A stretch of 64,000 nt of DNA from G963666935 sp963666935 (GCA_963666935.1 OY762936.1:434001-498000), one strand, 5' to 3'. Shown: positions 25,385-34,319, numbered from the stretch's first letter. Notes: generated by a model from the sequence alone, not told the origin. Translations and numbers: made by a program.

Positions 25385-27136
25385 ATGAACCTTACAAACC
25401 TAGACACCGCCATGATGCAAGCATTTCACGCCGCAGGGTACACGGGCAAGGGCGCGTGTATCCACGTCCCCGGCACGATGGCCGCCAACGGCTATGACGA
25501 TTACCCCCACGATATGTACATGGTGCAGGTTATCCAAAAATGGTGCCCTGACGCTGTTATCCGTCCCATCGATGTTTTTGAGGACGGAGAGACGGTATGG
25601 CGCATCAAACAGGCCATGCGGGATATTGCCGCCTATGCAATCGCACACCCGGAATATATGCATTTCGTCAACATGAGTTTCGTGTGGGACGGATATGACG
25701 AGGACGCGCACACGCTGTTAAAGGTTCTGCTGGGAAACAATGTCACCGTATTTGCAGCGGCTGGAAATGATGGCAAAGAGAATCTGCGCTATTATCCATC
25801 TCATTATGAGGAACCCATTTGTATTGCGGCGCTGGACAATGATGGGACGAAAGCCGACTTCTCCACGTGGCATGACGAGATGGACTTTGCCGAATTGGGC
25901 GTTGACGCTCCGTGCGTCGACAAGATGGGGAAAGAGGTGTTAATTTCCGGGACAAGTATTGCGACGCCGATTTGCCTCGCTAAGGCCGTTTTATTGGCAG
26001 AACAGTACAAGGATAGGCACGGCGCAAAGCCAACAGAGCCGCAGATTTATCAGATGATGTTCAACGCCGCGCAGGACTTGGGCGCGGCTGGGTATGATTC
26101 GTACACAGGCTATGGATTCGTGAATATAAAACTGGAAGAAGGTGTACCAATGTTTATCCCCATCAAAAATGGCGATAAGGGGGAACGCGTCCTTGAATTG
26201 CAGAAAATCCTCAACACGCTTAAGTATGATACGGGAGGGCTTGACAGCGACTTCGGAAGCAAAACCGAGGCATCCGTTATCTCTTATCAAACAATGAAGG
26301 GTTTGCCAACAACAGGCATTGTTGACGAGGCAACATGGAACGCCTTGCTTGTCGAAAAGCATGAACCTGCTTTTGAACCAACTGGCCTTATGAGGGCCTT
26401 TATCCAGTATTTGAACGAGCAGGCGGCCAACCACGGTATTTATGTGTGGGGTGCACAAGGTCAAACCGGGAAAGAGATTTCGGAGTCGTGGATTAGAAGC
26501 CGCGAAACTAGCTCGGCTAAGGCTGATCGTGCCATCGCGTTCTGGAAAAAGCAAGTGGCCGCAGGATATGGTGATGTGTTGCGCGCGTTTGACTGCTCTG
26601 GCCTCGGAATGTACTTCATCGAAAATCTGTATCACTTAAAGAAAAGCGATGCCAGTGCCAACGGTATGTACGGAATGTGTATTCCCGTCACTCGGTCGAA
26701 CCTCAGGGCCGGGGATTGGGTTTTCCGCGACACAGACGGCGATTCGGATCAGGAGCATATCGGGTACGTTGTAGATAACGACCTCAACGTGATCCACGAC
26801 CGGGGCAGGGATTTTGGCGTGGTGCGCGAGTCCCTGAATCATAACGGAACGGGATACTGGAATGGGTACGGGCGGCCTACAATTTTTGAAAGTGTTTCGG
26901 AGCCTCCGGTAGAAACGAAACGAAATTTAAAGCTCACAACTCCGTGCATGCGCGGCGATGATGTCAAGGCCCTGCAAACCGTACTTCAATACTTGGGCTA
27001 TGATATTGGATCGGCTGGCGCGGATGGAATTTACGGCAAGGATACAGACGATGCCCTTAAACTCTTGCAAGACAGAGCAACAAAGCTGACCGCAGGTGTG
27101 TGTGACGCCGCAATGTGCGCTCTGTTGGGATTGTGA
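25385..27136 (+). CDS. Multidomain lysin: subtilase-like + PG-binding + NlpC/P60 + PG-binding
   Basis: A 583-residue protein. Residues 1-250 are subtilase-like: His42 in DDYPHDMYMV, Asn128 in AAAGNDG, Ser191 in SGTSIATP. The usual Asp strand reads GACIHVPGT, so the catalytic Asp is not evident. Residues 257-322 are a PG_binding_1 domain. Residues 335-495 are NlpC/P60-like, with Cys404 in AFDCSGLG and His458 in QEHIGYVV. A second PG-binding domain ends the protein (510-583). It precedes the holin genes, so it is the likely endolysin. A subtilase joined to it is unusual. Confidence 0.85.
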   Translation: MNLTNLDTAMMQAFHAAGYTGKGACIHVPGTMAANGYDDYPHDMYMVQVIQKWCPDAVIRPIDVFEDGETVWRIKQAMRDIAAYAIAHPEYMHFVNMSFVWDGYDEDAHTLLKVLLGNNVTVFAAAGNDGKENLRYYPSHYEEPICIAALDNDGTKADFSTWHDEMDFAELGVDAPCVDKMGKEVLISGTSIATPICLAKAVLLAEQYKDRHGAKPTEPQIYQMMFNAAQDLGAAGYDSYTGYGFVNIKLEEGVPMFIPIKNGDKGERVLELQKILNTLKYDTGGLDSDFGSKTEASVISYQTMKGLPTTGIVDEATWNALLVEKHEPAFEPTGLMRAFIQYLNEQAANHGIYVWGAQGQTGKEISESWIRSRETSSAKADRAIAFWKKQVAAGYGDVLRAFDCSGLGMYFIENLYHLKKSDASANGMYGMCIPVTRSNLRAGDWVFRDTDGDSDQEHIGYVVDNDLNVIHDRGRDFGVVRESLNHNGTGYWNGYGRPTIFESVSEPPVETKRNLKLTTPCMRGDDVKALQTVLQYLGYDIGSAGADGIYGKDTDDALKLLQDRATKLTAGVCDAAMCALLGL

Positions 27137-27143
27137 GGCGCGT

Positions 27144-27479
27144 ATGGAAACACCGTGGGCATTAATAGCTGTTGCGGCACTGAGCATTGTTGGCAATGTA
27201 ACCATGTGGCTACTCAACAGAAAAACACAACGGGAGGACAGAAAGGTCATTACGCTATCACAAATGGCGGAGAAGATTAAAACCATTGAACGCGGTCAAA
27301 TGGCAATCCTACACGACAGAATTAAGTTTTTGTCCCGATCCTATGTGCGTGATGGTGAGCTTTATTATGATGATTATCAAGACCTTGTAGAAATGCACAA
27401 AATATACTCTGAACTAGGCGGTACAAATCTTGTGCGGCCAATGGAAGATGTCTCGAAACTCAAAATGCTTTACAAATAG
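27144..27479 (+). CDS. Holin-associated small membrane protein
   Basis: The start at 27144 follows GAGGCG; 111 residues. One transmembrane helix (ALIAVAALSIVGNVTMWLL) is followed by a coiled, charged region. The C-terminus, YYDDYQDLVEMHKIYSELGG, is the pattern of phage lysis-module proteins. It probably works with the holin next to it. Confidence 0.7.
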   Translation: METPWALIAVAALSIVGNVTMWLLNRKTQREDRKVITLSQMAEKIKTIERGQMAILHDRIKFLSRSYVRDGELYYDDYQDLVEMHKIYSELGGTNLVRPMEDVSKLKMLYK

Positions 27480-27488
27480 GAGGATTTT

Positions 27489-27770
27489 ATGGACACCATT
27501 ACATCTACTTTCTTTTCTTGGGGAACTCTTGCGACTATGGCCGGGGCCGTGGCCGCTACTGTGGCCATCACGCAGCTTCTAAAGGGCGTGAGCGTCTTTG
27601 ATAAGATCCCAACGCGCATCTTCGCCTATATCGTGGCTCTGGTGCTGCTCTTGGCGGCTACCTATTTCACCGGCGATCTATCGATTGAGGCTGGCAGCCT
27701 CTGCCTGATTAACGCCGTTGTCGTGGCTCTTGCGGCCAATGGCGCGTATGATGCAATACCAAAGAAATAA
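27489..27770 (+). CDS. Phage holin
   Basis: A 93-residue protein behind AGGAGG, with two to three hydrophobic segments (LATMAGAVAATVAITQLL, FAYIVALVLLLAATYF, LINAVVVALAANGAY) and a Lys-Lys end. Size, topology and place next to the lysin fit a holin that permeabilises the membrane for the lysin. Confidence 0.8.
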   Translation: MDTITSTFFSWGTLATMAGAVAATVAITQLLKGVSVFDKIPTRIFAYIVALVLLLAATYFTGDLSIEAGSLCLINAVVVALAANGAYDAIPKK

Positions 27771-27786
27771 ACCTCACTTAATATTA

Positions 27787-27818
27787 GGGCCGTCCTTCGG
27801 GGCGGCTCTTTTTTTATT
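27787..27818 (+). terminator. Terminator at the end of the late operon
   Basis: GGGCCGTCC and GGGGCGGCTC pair around TTC, followed by seven Ts. It marks the right end of the recognisable phage genes. Confidence 0.85.
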
Positions 27819-27983
27819 TAATTTGTTGAGAATAAGATGTTATTTTATGATTCTTTATGATGCTTCTGCTATTTCTAGAAGTTGTTATTTTCGACGTTGT
27901 TGAGTATATTATTAGTGGAAACAGGCTGATGAGCTAGGCAGATCGGCAGTCGCTGCAGCAACACCGTTGTCTGTCGAGGTTGT

Positions 27984-28172
27984 TTAGGAAACAACTGTCT
28001 GGAAAACGGTGTTTTGCTCTGTATTTGCAGGGAGGCTAACATTTGGGGCTATTTTTTGTTTTGAATGAATACACCCTGATGATGATAGAGTTAACGATGG
28101 CGGAAAATGAGCATCCTTTTTTAGCAATTTTTTTATCGCTTTTATAAACGCCTCTGCATTTAGCAGCGGCAT
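27984..28172 (-). CDS. 62-residue hypothetical protein
   Basis: The ATG at 28172 has a GAGAGGG ribosome site and a possible TTGTGT-TAGAAT promoter upstream. It begins MPLLNAEAFIKAIKKLLKKD, similar to starts of small Cys-rich phage proteins, but the Cys tail is missing, so it may be a truncated copy. The 27819-27983 stretch holds nothing I can name. Confidence 0.4.
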   Translation of the reverse strand: MPLLNAEAFIKAIKKLLKKDAHFPPSLTLSSSGCIHSKQKIAPNVSLPANTEQNTVFQTVVS

Positions 28173-28238
28173 TTTATTTCCCTCTCATTGAGGATAAGTC
28201 TGCCATTATTCTATATTCCGAGGGAATTTACACACAAA

Positions 28239-28400
28239 TTAGGGCTTGACTCTATTTGTCGGCATTTTTATCAACTCTTCGGCAGTACTGCCGTCAAAAG
28301 GTAATATACTTTCGCCAATGCTTGAGGTAACAAGTGCTTTCATTCCGTTTTCATCCAGCATAATAGGATTAGAAGGGCGTATTATGCGGTAATCCTTGCT
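28239..28400 (-). pseudogene. Unidentified coding remnant
   Basis: Minus-strand frame ending at TAA (28241-28239) reads SKDYRIIRPSNPIMLDENGM and about 34 more residues in clean coding style, but has no start and is cut at its right end, where the flavoprotein fragment begins. Family unknown. Confidence 0.4.
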
Positions 28401-28409
28401 CTAGGTACT

Positions 28410-28622
28410 TTGGACACAAACAAAGGCCCCATTATAAATCAACGTTCACAAGTGTTGGATATGTATGGAAAGCAAATATCTAGGCTGTATGGCGCAGGCA
28501 ACTGTAATGCTTTTTTCACAGAAAATGCATATTGGAGAGCAGGTAGTACAATCAAGCCGGCTATGACATTTGATTATATAGCCGGATTGAATGCGACATT
28601 TAAAACTGTCAAGAAAATTTAG
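28410..28622 (+). pseudogene. FAD-dependent flavoprotein C-terminal fragment
   Basis: Seventy residues contain GPIINQRSQVLDMYGKQI, LYGAGNCNAF and AYWRAGSTIKPAMTFDYIAG, the C-terminal FAD-binding pattern of fumarate reductase/flavocytochrome-type flavoproteins. The first several hundred residues are missing. It is the end of a deleted host-type redox gene. Confidence 0.75.
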
Positions 28623-28660
28623 AAAGCTTGTTGTAATTATGTGGAAGGAAGGTTATCATA

Positions 28661-28792
28661 AAGTATATAAAGGTTGCACAAACAACTGAATTGAGCATCG
28701 GAAACAAAAAGAAAATATCTGGGAATGGTAAAGAAATTCTTCTGAATTGCCCAATTAAGATTGAAGGAGCCAATGCAATGCTTGGGATCTAA
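28661..28792 (+). pseudogene. Rieske ferredoxin fragment
   Basis: KYIKVAQTTELSIGNKKKIS followed by GNGKEILL is the usual start of small Rieske proteins. It then jumps to NCPIKIEGANAMLGI and a stop, so the iron-sulfur Cys-His motifs are deleted. It lies just after the flavoprotein scrap, so both may come from one redox operon. Confidence 0.55.
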
Positions 28793-28897
28793 TAAATTTC
28801 GAAAAAATATTTATCAGATCCTACTGAAAACTATTCTATACAGATTAGGTGCAGTGGGGTTTTATAATATAAATATATAACAAACGGAGGGCAACTC

Positions 28898-29323
28898 ATG
28901 AAAACAAGATTATTTGGTATGATTATTATCATAGTTATTCTGACAGCATTTACCGGATGTGTTACTATTACTAGCAATGATAATCTTATTCCGATTATTT
29001 CAAAAACAACTATGGCATTAGAAGTTGATGAAGAGACTTTTGAAGTCATTGTAGCAAGTGATGTTTTTAAGACTGATACGCCTATTATATACCTTGTGGC
29101 ACAAGTTGAAGATGCACCCGAAGGGACACAGGTTAGGGCGGAATGGTACTACTTGGATGAAGAAATTTTTATAGATGATATAACTGTCGAACCGGAGTAT
29201 CAGAATCAACCGATGCTTTTTTCTTTAGGAAGGCCGGATACCGGATGGCCTATAGGTAAATATCAGGCATCCTTGTATTTGAACGAAGAAAAAGCAACTA
29301 TAGTCTTTTTTACTGTTGAATAA
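28898..29323 (+). CDS. Lipoprotein of unknown function
   Basis: An ATG behind CGGAGGG; 141 residues. A hydrophobic signal (GMIIIIVILTAFTGC) ends in the lipobox FTGC. The mature part is a beta-sandwich-like sequence with VRAEWYYLDEE and GKYQASLYLNEE, resembling extracytoplasmic domains seen in other Bacillota lipoproteins. A TATAATATAAATATATAA-rich promoter region lies upstream. Confidence 0.75.
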   Translation: MKTRLFGMIIIIVILTAFTGCVTITSNDNLIPIISKTTMALEVDEETFEVIVASDVFKTDTPIIYLVAQVEDAPEGTQVRAEWYYLDEEIFIDDITVEPEYQNQPMLFSLGRPDTGWPIGKYQASLYLNEEKATIVFFTVE

Positions 29324-29729
29324 TCGGAGCGAGCTGTGAACGACCCAAATAAAGTTGGATGGATATTACACCTATATTTTACCATCCAAAAAGTGGGGCA
29401 ACAATGTTGTCGATCTTTACGAATCTTGTCCCGGCGCATCAGGCCAACTTGGCCCGATGTGCCGATAAAGCGATTCATTGCATTGACATGACGATCGTGC
29501 CATGATAAAGCAAACGAAAGAAAGAGTGGTGGGTTGATGTCGGTCATCCTGTAAGGATTTTGGTTAAACGCATGAGATGAGCAGCTACTCTGCTCTTATT
29601 TGTGTTATAAAAAACTGCCTTACAGATTGAACGAGCATCATTTTTTATAATGGTGTAGATTGTAACACAGTGATATACTGCGCTTTTTTGTTTTCTTTCT
29701 ATAAGGCAAAATTAGAAAGGAAGAATACC
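29324..29729. other. Non-coding gap
   Basis: This stretch has no convincing gene on either strand. The single longer frame (minus, 29547-29263) has no ribosome site and overlaps the lipoprotein end. A CATCGGGCCAAGTTGGCC / GGCCTGATGCGC inverted arrangement at about 29434-29465 may form a hairpin. Confidence 0.5.
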
Positions 29730-30455
29730 ATGTATTCATTTACAAACCAGTTTATGTTAAGCGATAAAAATGCAGAGTTCCTCAAAGCCACTATGATGGG
29801 GCCAAACGCCATGCGGTTAGCGGAGGAATTGGCGTCGCACCTGAACATCAATGAGAATATGCGAATCCTTGATCTCGGCTGCGGGTGCGGTCTTTCCACG
29901 CTTTTATTAGTGAAAAAATATGGCGCGTCCGTTTTCGCCTCCGATCTCTGGATTTCGCCCACTGAAAACTATGAGCGTTTTAAGTCTATTGGGATTGATG
30001 ATAAGGCTGTTCCTATTTCCGTAGACGCAACCAAAGGCTTGCCTTTTGCAAACGGATATTTTGACCTGTTGTTCACTGTGGACGCTTACCATTATTTCGG
30101 TGATACGGCGGAAATGCTCCCGTCGCTCATTCCTTTTGTGAAAAAGGGCGGCTATATCGCCGTGGCTATTCCCGGCTTAAAATACGAATTCGGGGAAAAT
30201 ATCCCTGATGAAATGAAGCCGTTCTGGATTGATGAGATGGCAAGGACTATACACGCCCTTGCTTGGTGGAAAGATTTGTGGAGCGAAGCAGAGAGTATTG
30301 AAATCGTAGATATCCGCGAAATGAACTGTTGCAAACAGGCATGGGACGAATGGCTTACCAGTCCTAATCCCTATGCCGTAAACGATATAAAAATGATGGA
30401 GGCTGAGGGCGGAAAGTATTTTAACCTTATTCAGTTGATTGCAAAAGTCATTTGA
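29730..30455 (+). CDS. Class I SAM-dependent methyltransferase
   Basis: The start at 29730 (MYSFTNQFML) follows AGAAAGGAAG; 241 residues. ILDLGCGCGLSTLLL is motif I of SAM binding, VFASDLW is the acidic loop after strand beta-2, and DLLFTVDAYHYF matches motif IV. The substrate is not predictable; a small molecule is more likely than nucleic acid. It is isolated, with a strong terminator after it, and is probably element cargo. Confidence 0.85.
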   Translation: MYSFTNQFMLSDKNAEFLKATMMGPNAMRLAEELASHLNINENMRILDLGCGCGLSTLLLVKKYGASVFASDLWISPTENYERFKSIGIDDKAVPISVDATKGLPFANGYFDLLFTVDAYHYFGDTAEMLPSLIPFVKKGGYIAVAIPGLKYEFGENIPDEMKPFWIDEMARTIHALAWWKDLWSEAESIEIVDIREMNCCKQAWDEWLTSPNPYAVNDIKMMEAEGGKYFNLIQLIAKVI

Positions 30456-30523
30456 CTATATACTTGCCGTCTTGCCGTTCACATTTACCCCAAAAGGCGA
30501 ACCCATAAGCATAATGAGAAATT

Positions 30524-30558
30524 GCGGGGAGCGGAGGCAGATTACCGCCGCTCCCCGC
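30524..30558. terminator. Terminator shared by methyltransferase and mobC
   Basis: GCGGGGAGCGG and CCGCTCCCCGC form a perfect 11-pair stem. The genes on both sides converge on it. Confidence 0.7.
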
Positions 30559-30563
30559 TGTCG

Positions 30564-30890
30564 TTATAGCGCCACTACCTCCGCAAGCTGTTTGAGCACA
30601 TCGGATACCCGGTCCCATAGCTCCGCATAATCTTTTTGCAAAGCCGCGATTTCTAACGGGTACACGCTGTAGGTATTGGCATGGATTGCAACCTGATTCA
30701 AGTTAGCGGCACACCTGCGTTGCAGAGAAACAAGCTCCCGGACAGGTGCAAGATCGACATTCAGGACGTATCCGTTCAAGGCCATCTTGCGAATGTAGGC
30801 ACTCATGTTTTGTGTTCCCGCTTCCTCCATGCGGCGCTGGACAGTGTCATACTCGTCCTGGCTGACCCATACATAAACGGATGAAGTCAA
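30564..30890 (-). pseudogene. MobC-like relaxosome protein, N-terminally fused
   Basis: VYVWVSQDEYDTVQRRMEEA, then MSAYIRKMALNGYVLNVDL and LNQVAIHANT are the MobC relaxosome pattern that helps a relaxase nick an origin of transfer. The frame continues upstream past about 30888, but those residues are antisense to a serine recombinase, so the natural start is lost. It is a scar of a mobilisable element; no relaxase gene remains. Confidence 0.75.
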
Positions 30891-30892
30891 CA

Positions 30893-31554
30893 CCTTTTCG
30901 GGAATTATCCGGTGCGCTGACTGCGGGGCGGCAATGGCTTTTAACCGCAAGGTGGAAAAGAGTGGCGTGGTACGGCGGTTTTACCGTTGCAGCCGCTACG
31001 CCAACAGCGGGAGCAAATCTTGCTCCATGCACACCATCGACGCGGATACGCTGGAAAACATCATCTTAGCGGACATCCAGTATTACACTCAGACGGCAAT
31101 CGGCGACGAAAAGAAACTGTACGACAGGCTTTTATCCTTCTCTGGCCAAGAGTGTAAAAATAAAAAAGCCGCGCAGGAAAAAGCTCTGCGCGACACGACA
31201 AACCGTATTTCGTTCATTCAGGACGCCAGCAAACGGCTGTTCGAGGAAAAAATTACGGGCAACGTGCCGGACAGTCTGTTTAAGAATATGCTTTCCGACT
31301 ATGAGCGCGAGATAAACGAGCCTGAGGAACAGTCTGACAACATCAGGCGGCAGCTTCAGGATCAGGAAAGCAGCGAGAGCAACGTTCAGAAATGGATGGA
31401 ACTGATTAGGGAATGCGTTTCCATTGACAGGCTCGACCGGGCCACGGCGTTCCAGCTTATTGATAACGTGGCCGTGCATGAGCAGACGGATAAAGACGGT
31501 CATAAAAGCCAGAGCATTCAGGTTAAATACAATTTTGTGGGATGTTTAAGCTGA
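30893..31554 (+). pseudogene. Large serine recombinase, C-terminal half
   Basis: The frame opens without a start at FSGIIRCADCGAAMAFNRKV and runs to a TGA at 31552. The zinc ribbon (CADCG, then RCSRYANSGSKSC) and the long coiled C-terminus are those of Tn4451/TnpX-type site-specific recombinases. The catalytic Ser domain is missing. It is joined head to head with mobC at about 30890, a deletion junction. Confidence 0.8.
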
Positions 31555-31580
31555 CCCATCCCAAAATTCTCTATAAAAAG

Positions 31581-31616
31581 CATTATGGGCCGCACCTTAC
31601 GGCACGGCTCATAATG
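31581..31616. terminator. Long hairpin terminator
   Basis: CATTATGGGCCGCACC and GGCACGGCTCATAATG pair over 16 positions with one or two mismatches, around a four-base loop. It lies just after the recombinase stop. Confidence 0.65.
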
Positions 31617-31618
31617 CA

Positions 31619-31700
31619 ATGGCGGAGAACATGAGTATTTCATTATGAGCCGCAGGGGGCGCGGCTGAGCGGTCTATCATTTATCAATCCCAAGGTCTTA
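31619..31700. repeat. Repeat shared with 47274-47340
   Basis: TGGCGGAGAA starts this block as at the tRNA-Ser 3-prime end, followed within 15 bp by TTTCATTATGAGCCGC, then GCGCGGCTGA, GCGGTCTATCATTT and CAATCCC. The same order occurs at 47274-47340. The pair probably marks two ends (attachment scars) of one element class. Confidence 0.6.
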
Positions 31701-31862
31701 AAAATAACCATTTATCCTATCCCTATCCCCGATATTACCTGCTCCACAGGAGGGGCTTACATAGGCGAAATTATCCGAAAAAGACACCGGGAAGCTACAG
31801 AAAATCCGTCTATCTATCCATATCATCGTGACGGTCAGAAAGAAGGCCTCACTGTGCCACGA

Positions 31863-32033
31863 ATGAGCAAAAAGCGGAAGCAGGAATAGGCCTTCTTTCT
31901 TAATCACCGCAACCGGATTACATACAACGACCTGTGCCGGAAATGCGTCCATGGCTGCAAGCAGAGTTTCCGGGCCGTGATTGTGGACTGCACGCGCTAT
32001 ATTTCCAAACGTGCAAAGATGCAGCAGATGTAA
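31863..32033 (+). pseudogene. Small mobile-element protein with in-frame amber codon
   Basis: One frame reads MSKKRKQE, then TAG (31887-31889), then AFFLNHRNRITYNDLCRKCV and further to TAA at 32031. Intact relatives in clostridial elements usually have Trp at that place (KQEW), so TGG to TAG is the likely change. The Cys pattern CRKCVHGC is kept. The gene is dead unless amber is suppressed. Confidence 0.65.
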
Positions 32034-32460
32034 CCCGCAGCATTAGCGAGTCGGAATCTGAAAACAGGAAATAGGTTCCCGGCCTTCTTTTTATCTGTCT
32101 GATAAAAGTCCTTGACAATTCGCTAAAACGCATGGCGTGATATTAAAAATCTATCATGTTTAAGTTCACAGGCCTTTGGAAAAACGCTATTATGAATAGC
32201 GAATTATCCGAGCAAAGGCATGCAAAAAAAACAATTGAGAAGAAAGCTCTCGAATACTTTTGGTTGGATAATTCCATAACACGAAACTGTGGCTGGTTTT
32301 ACTGTGGCTATGGGGAAAGTGTAATCGTCCCCACCTGTCATCACGCATTCTGTCGTTCTGCGCTTCGTATACGCAAAGCTATTATCTGCGCATACCGTCA
32401 CAATATAGCCCATAAACGCATAGCATATAACGGAAAACATGTTGAAGGAGACAACCTGAT
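32034..32460. other. Gap before the conserved hypothetical gene
   Basis: Several open frames cross this region on both strands, but none has a ribosome site or a recognisable protein. A GAAGGAGACAACCTG ribosome site at its right end belongs to the gene at 32461. Confidence 0.4.
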
Positions 32461-33006
32461 ATGTATGATAACAGACTGTACCTGCCTCAAACTGTCAGCG
32501 TACCAATGTCGCTGTACAAATCGAAGCAAGGTGAATATTTCGACGGCTATGCGGGAAAACTTCTTTTTACGGGCCCGGACATGAGCGCATGGGCGGGGCT
32601 TTTCAACCCGCCTGATTCACGGGTCAACCTGTTCATTAGCTCGTGGGCGGCCACAAGTCTGTACAGCAATTTCCGCATTCAGGTATGGTTCAACCCGGTG
32701 CTGCCCGGCAGCCCTGACCTATCTGATAGAGTATCGACAACAAATTTCACGCTGAATCCACAGCCGAAGCCGAAGGTTCAGCTGCTGTATGCTTCCAACG
32801 TTAAAGGCAAACCCGAGGGTGGTATGGAGGCATTCTCATTTCGCGGAGGACCGCAGAACACGATATATGTGCAGGAAAACGGAAAGTTTATCTTCCCACC
32901 GGGCGGCTCATTCGCATTGGTTTTGGCGCACAAAGAGGAGCCTGATGCACGGGCAGAGGGGCGCATTGCCTTCGGTTGGTATGAGGAGCCGGTATGGAAT
33001 TGTTGA
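32461..33006 (+). CDS. Conserved hypothetical protein, DUF6143-like
   Basis: A GAAGGAGA site precedes the ATG; 181 residues, beta-rich, with no signal peptide. Segments such as YDNRLYLPQTVSVPMSLY, GYAGKLLFTGP and GGSFALVLAHKEEPDARAEG resemble a Bacillota family I recall as DUF6143. Function unknown. It is intact among pseudogenes, so it may be under selection. Terminator at 33162. Confidence 0.65.
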   Translation: MYDNRLYLPQTVSVPMSLYKSKQGEYFDGYAGKLLFTGPDMSAWAGLFNPPDSRVNLFISSWAATSLYSNFRIQVWFNPVLPGSPDLSDRVSTTNFTLNPQPKPKVQLLYASNVKGKPEGGMEAFSFRGGPQNTIYVQENGKFIFPPGGSFALVLAHKEEPDARAEGRIAFGWYEEPVWNC

Positions 33007-33161
33007 TGGAGCGGCCGCCATTTTGGGTGCCTTCCGGATCAGTATGAACGCGTTCGAAGGTCGAAGACCTCCCAGCACGAGCGAAATGCAGCAAAAATCT
33101 GTAAGGCATTAGACCAATAGGGTTTATGCCCTTTTATCATTCGGTTCTGTCCACGCTTGAG

Positions 33162-33183
33162 AACACCGAGTCGGTGTTTTTCA
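33162..33183 (+). terminator. Intrinsic terminator
   Basis: AACACCGAGTCGGTGTTTTT: six-pair stem and T-run. It ends the transcript from 32461. The 33007-33160 part holds an open tail (SKTSQHERNAAKICKALDQ) of an unidentified gene. Confidence 0.75.
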
Positions 33184-33475
33184 CGACAATCAATTGGTCT
33201 TGTGGAAAGTTATGCTATGCTTATCTGCTTTTCCATTGCAGAAAACGAGTCCGTTTCAAAAAAGTATGCTTTAAGAACGGATGCTTTTGGGCGTTATAAA
33301 CTATTGCTACTGAATTTTTATTAATAAGTTAGATTATGCCACCAAATAAGAATATTCGCTATGTGTCAAGTAAACTGGCAAAAGAGATCGCATAAAAAAA
33401 TGTGCAGAAGAAGCTTGCAGTATTTTATGTTGTTCAAAGCAAAGGGCATAGCAATCCCTGAATACTCAGCAGCTT

Positions 33476-34255
33476 GTGTTGATTTACGAACAGGCAAGCA
33501 AAGTCATTTTCGCGAGCGACTTCATACCCAGGAACTCTTTAGTCCATGGCATACCAGACAAAGCTTATTTGCGATTCAATCCGGCCAGTGTCTGCGCTCT
33601 CCCTCGTATAGAAAAGAAGAATATAAAGCCGTTGAATAAAGAACAAAGCGGAGCCTTCTTAAAGGCTATTAAAGGCTCTCGCTTCGAGACACTATTCACG
33701 CTTGACCTATTCACCGGTATGCGTGAAGGTGAAATACTGGGGCTTATGTGGGAATGTGTTGATTTTACTAAAGGCACGATTTATATAAAGCAGCAGCTTC
33801 AGAGGGAACGCACGAAAAACGGTAAGTATTACTTTGCGCCTTTGAAAAACGACAAGTCAAGAACCATTACTCCGGCTCCATGGATAATGAACCTTTTAAA
33901 AGAACATAAGAATAAACAAAAAAGCCACCGTCTTGCTGCAGGCGATACCTGGCAAGACAGCGGCTTAGTGTTCACAGATGAAATTGGCGGTCACTTTGCT
34001 ATTCCCACGGTGTATAAGCACTTCAAGAACGCAGCGGCTGCAATTGGTTGCCCTTCAGCACGTTTTCATGACCTCCGGCATAGTTACACTGTCGCTGCAA
34101 TCCGCTCTGGAGATGATATCAAGACAATTCAAGATAACCTCGGACATGCCACAGCTTCATTTACTTTAGACATTTACGGTCATGTTACTGATGAAATGAA
34201 AAAGGATAGCGCAGACCGCATGGAGGCATATATAAAGAGCGTAATAAACCGGTAA
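33476..34255 (+). CDS. int: Tyrosine integrase, N-terminus degraded
   Basis: The catalytic domain is complete: TGMREGEILGLMW (Arg), HDLRHSYTVAAIR (His-x-x-Arg), LGHATASFTLDIYGHV (His and nucleophile Tyr). The N-terminal arm and core-binding parts are disturbed: pieces can be seen in other frames from about 33361. The ORF opens at a GTG at 33476 with no ribosome site. It ends 65 bp from a perfect copy of the tRNA-Ser 3-prime end, so it is the integrase of an element that used this tRNA. Activity is doubtful. Confidence 0.8.
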   Translation: MLIYEQASKVIFASDFIPRNSLVHGIPDKAYLRFNPASVCALPRIEKKNIKPLNKEQSGAFLKAIKGSRFETLFTLDLFTGMREGEILGLMWECVDFTKGTIYIKQQLQRERTKNGKYYFAPLKNDKSRTITPAPWIMNLLKEHKNKQKSHRLAAGDTWQDSGLVFTDEIGGHFAIPTVYKHFKNAAAAIGCPSARFHDLRHSYTVAAIRSGDDIKTIQDNLGHATASFTLDIYGHVTDEMKKDSADRMEAYIKSVINR

Positions 34256-34285
34256 GGAAAAACTTTTATTTTAGAACGCAAAAAT

Positions 34286-34317
34286 GCCCTGAATTCCGCA
34301 GAATTCAAGGCTTTTTT
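34286..34317 (+). terminator. Integrase terminator
   Basis: GCCCTGAATTC and GAATTCAAGGC pair around CGCA, followed by six Ts. It ends two bases before the 515-bp repeat. Confidence 0.8.
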
Positions 34318-34319
34318 GA

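Noticed and set aside
31887..31889. Stop-codon recoding across the phage region
   Set aside because: All intact phage genes end and continue normally with TAG, TGA and TAA as stops. The single interrupted gene is more simply a pseudogene.
32156..32584. 142-codon ORF before the DUF6143-like gene
   Set aside because: No ribosome site, unusual Cys/His-rich composition without pattern, and it overlaps a better-supported gene in another frame.
33162..33183. AACACCGAGTCGGTGTTTTT looks like the end of a Cas9 tracrRNA
   Set aside because: No cas gene, repeat array or anti-repeat is nearby. A short hairpin plus T-run is enough to explain it as a terminator.
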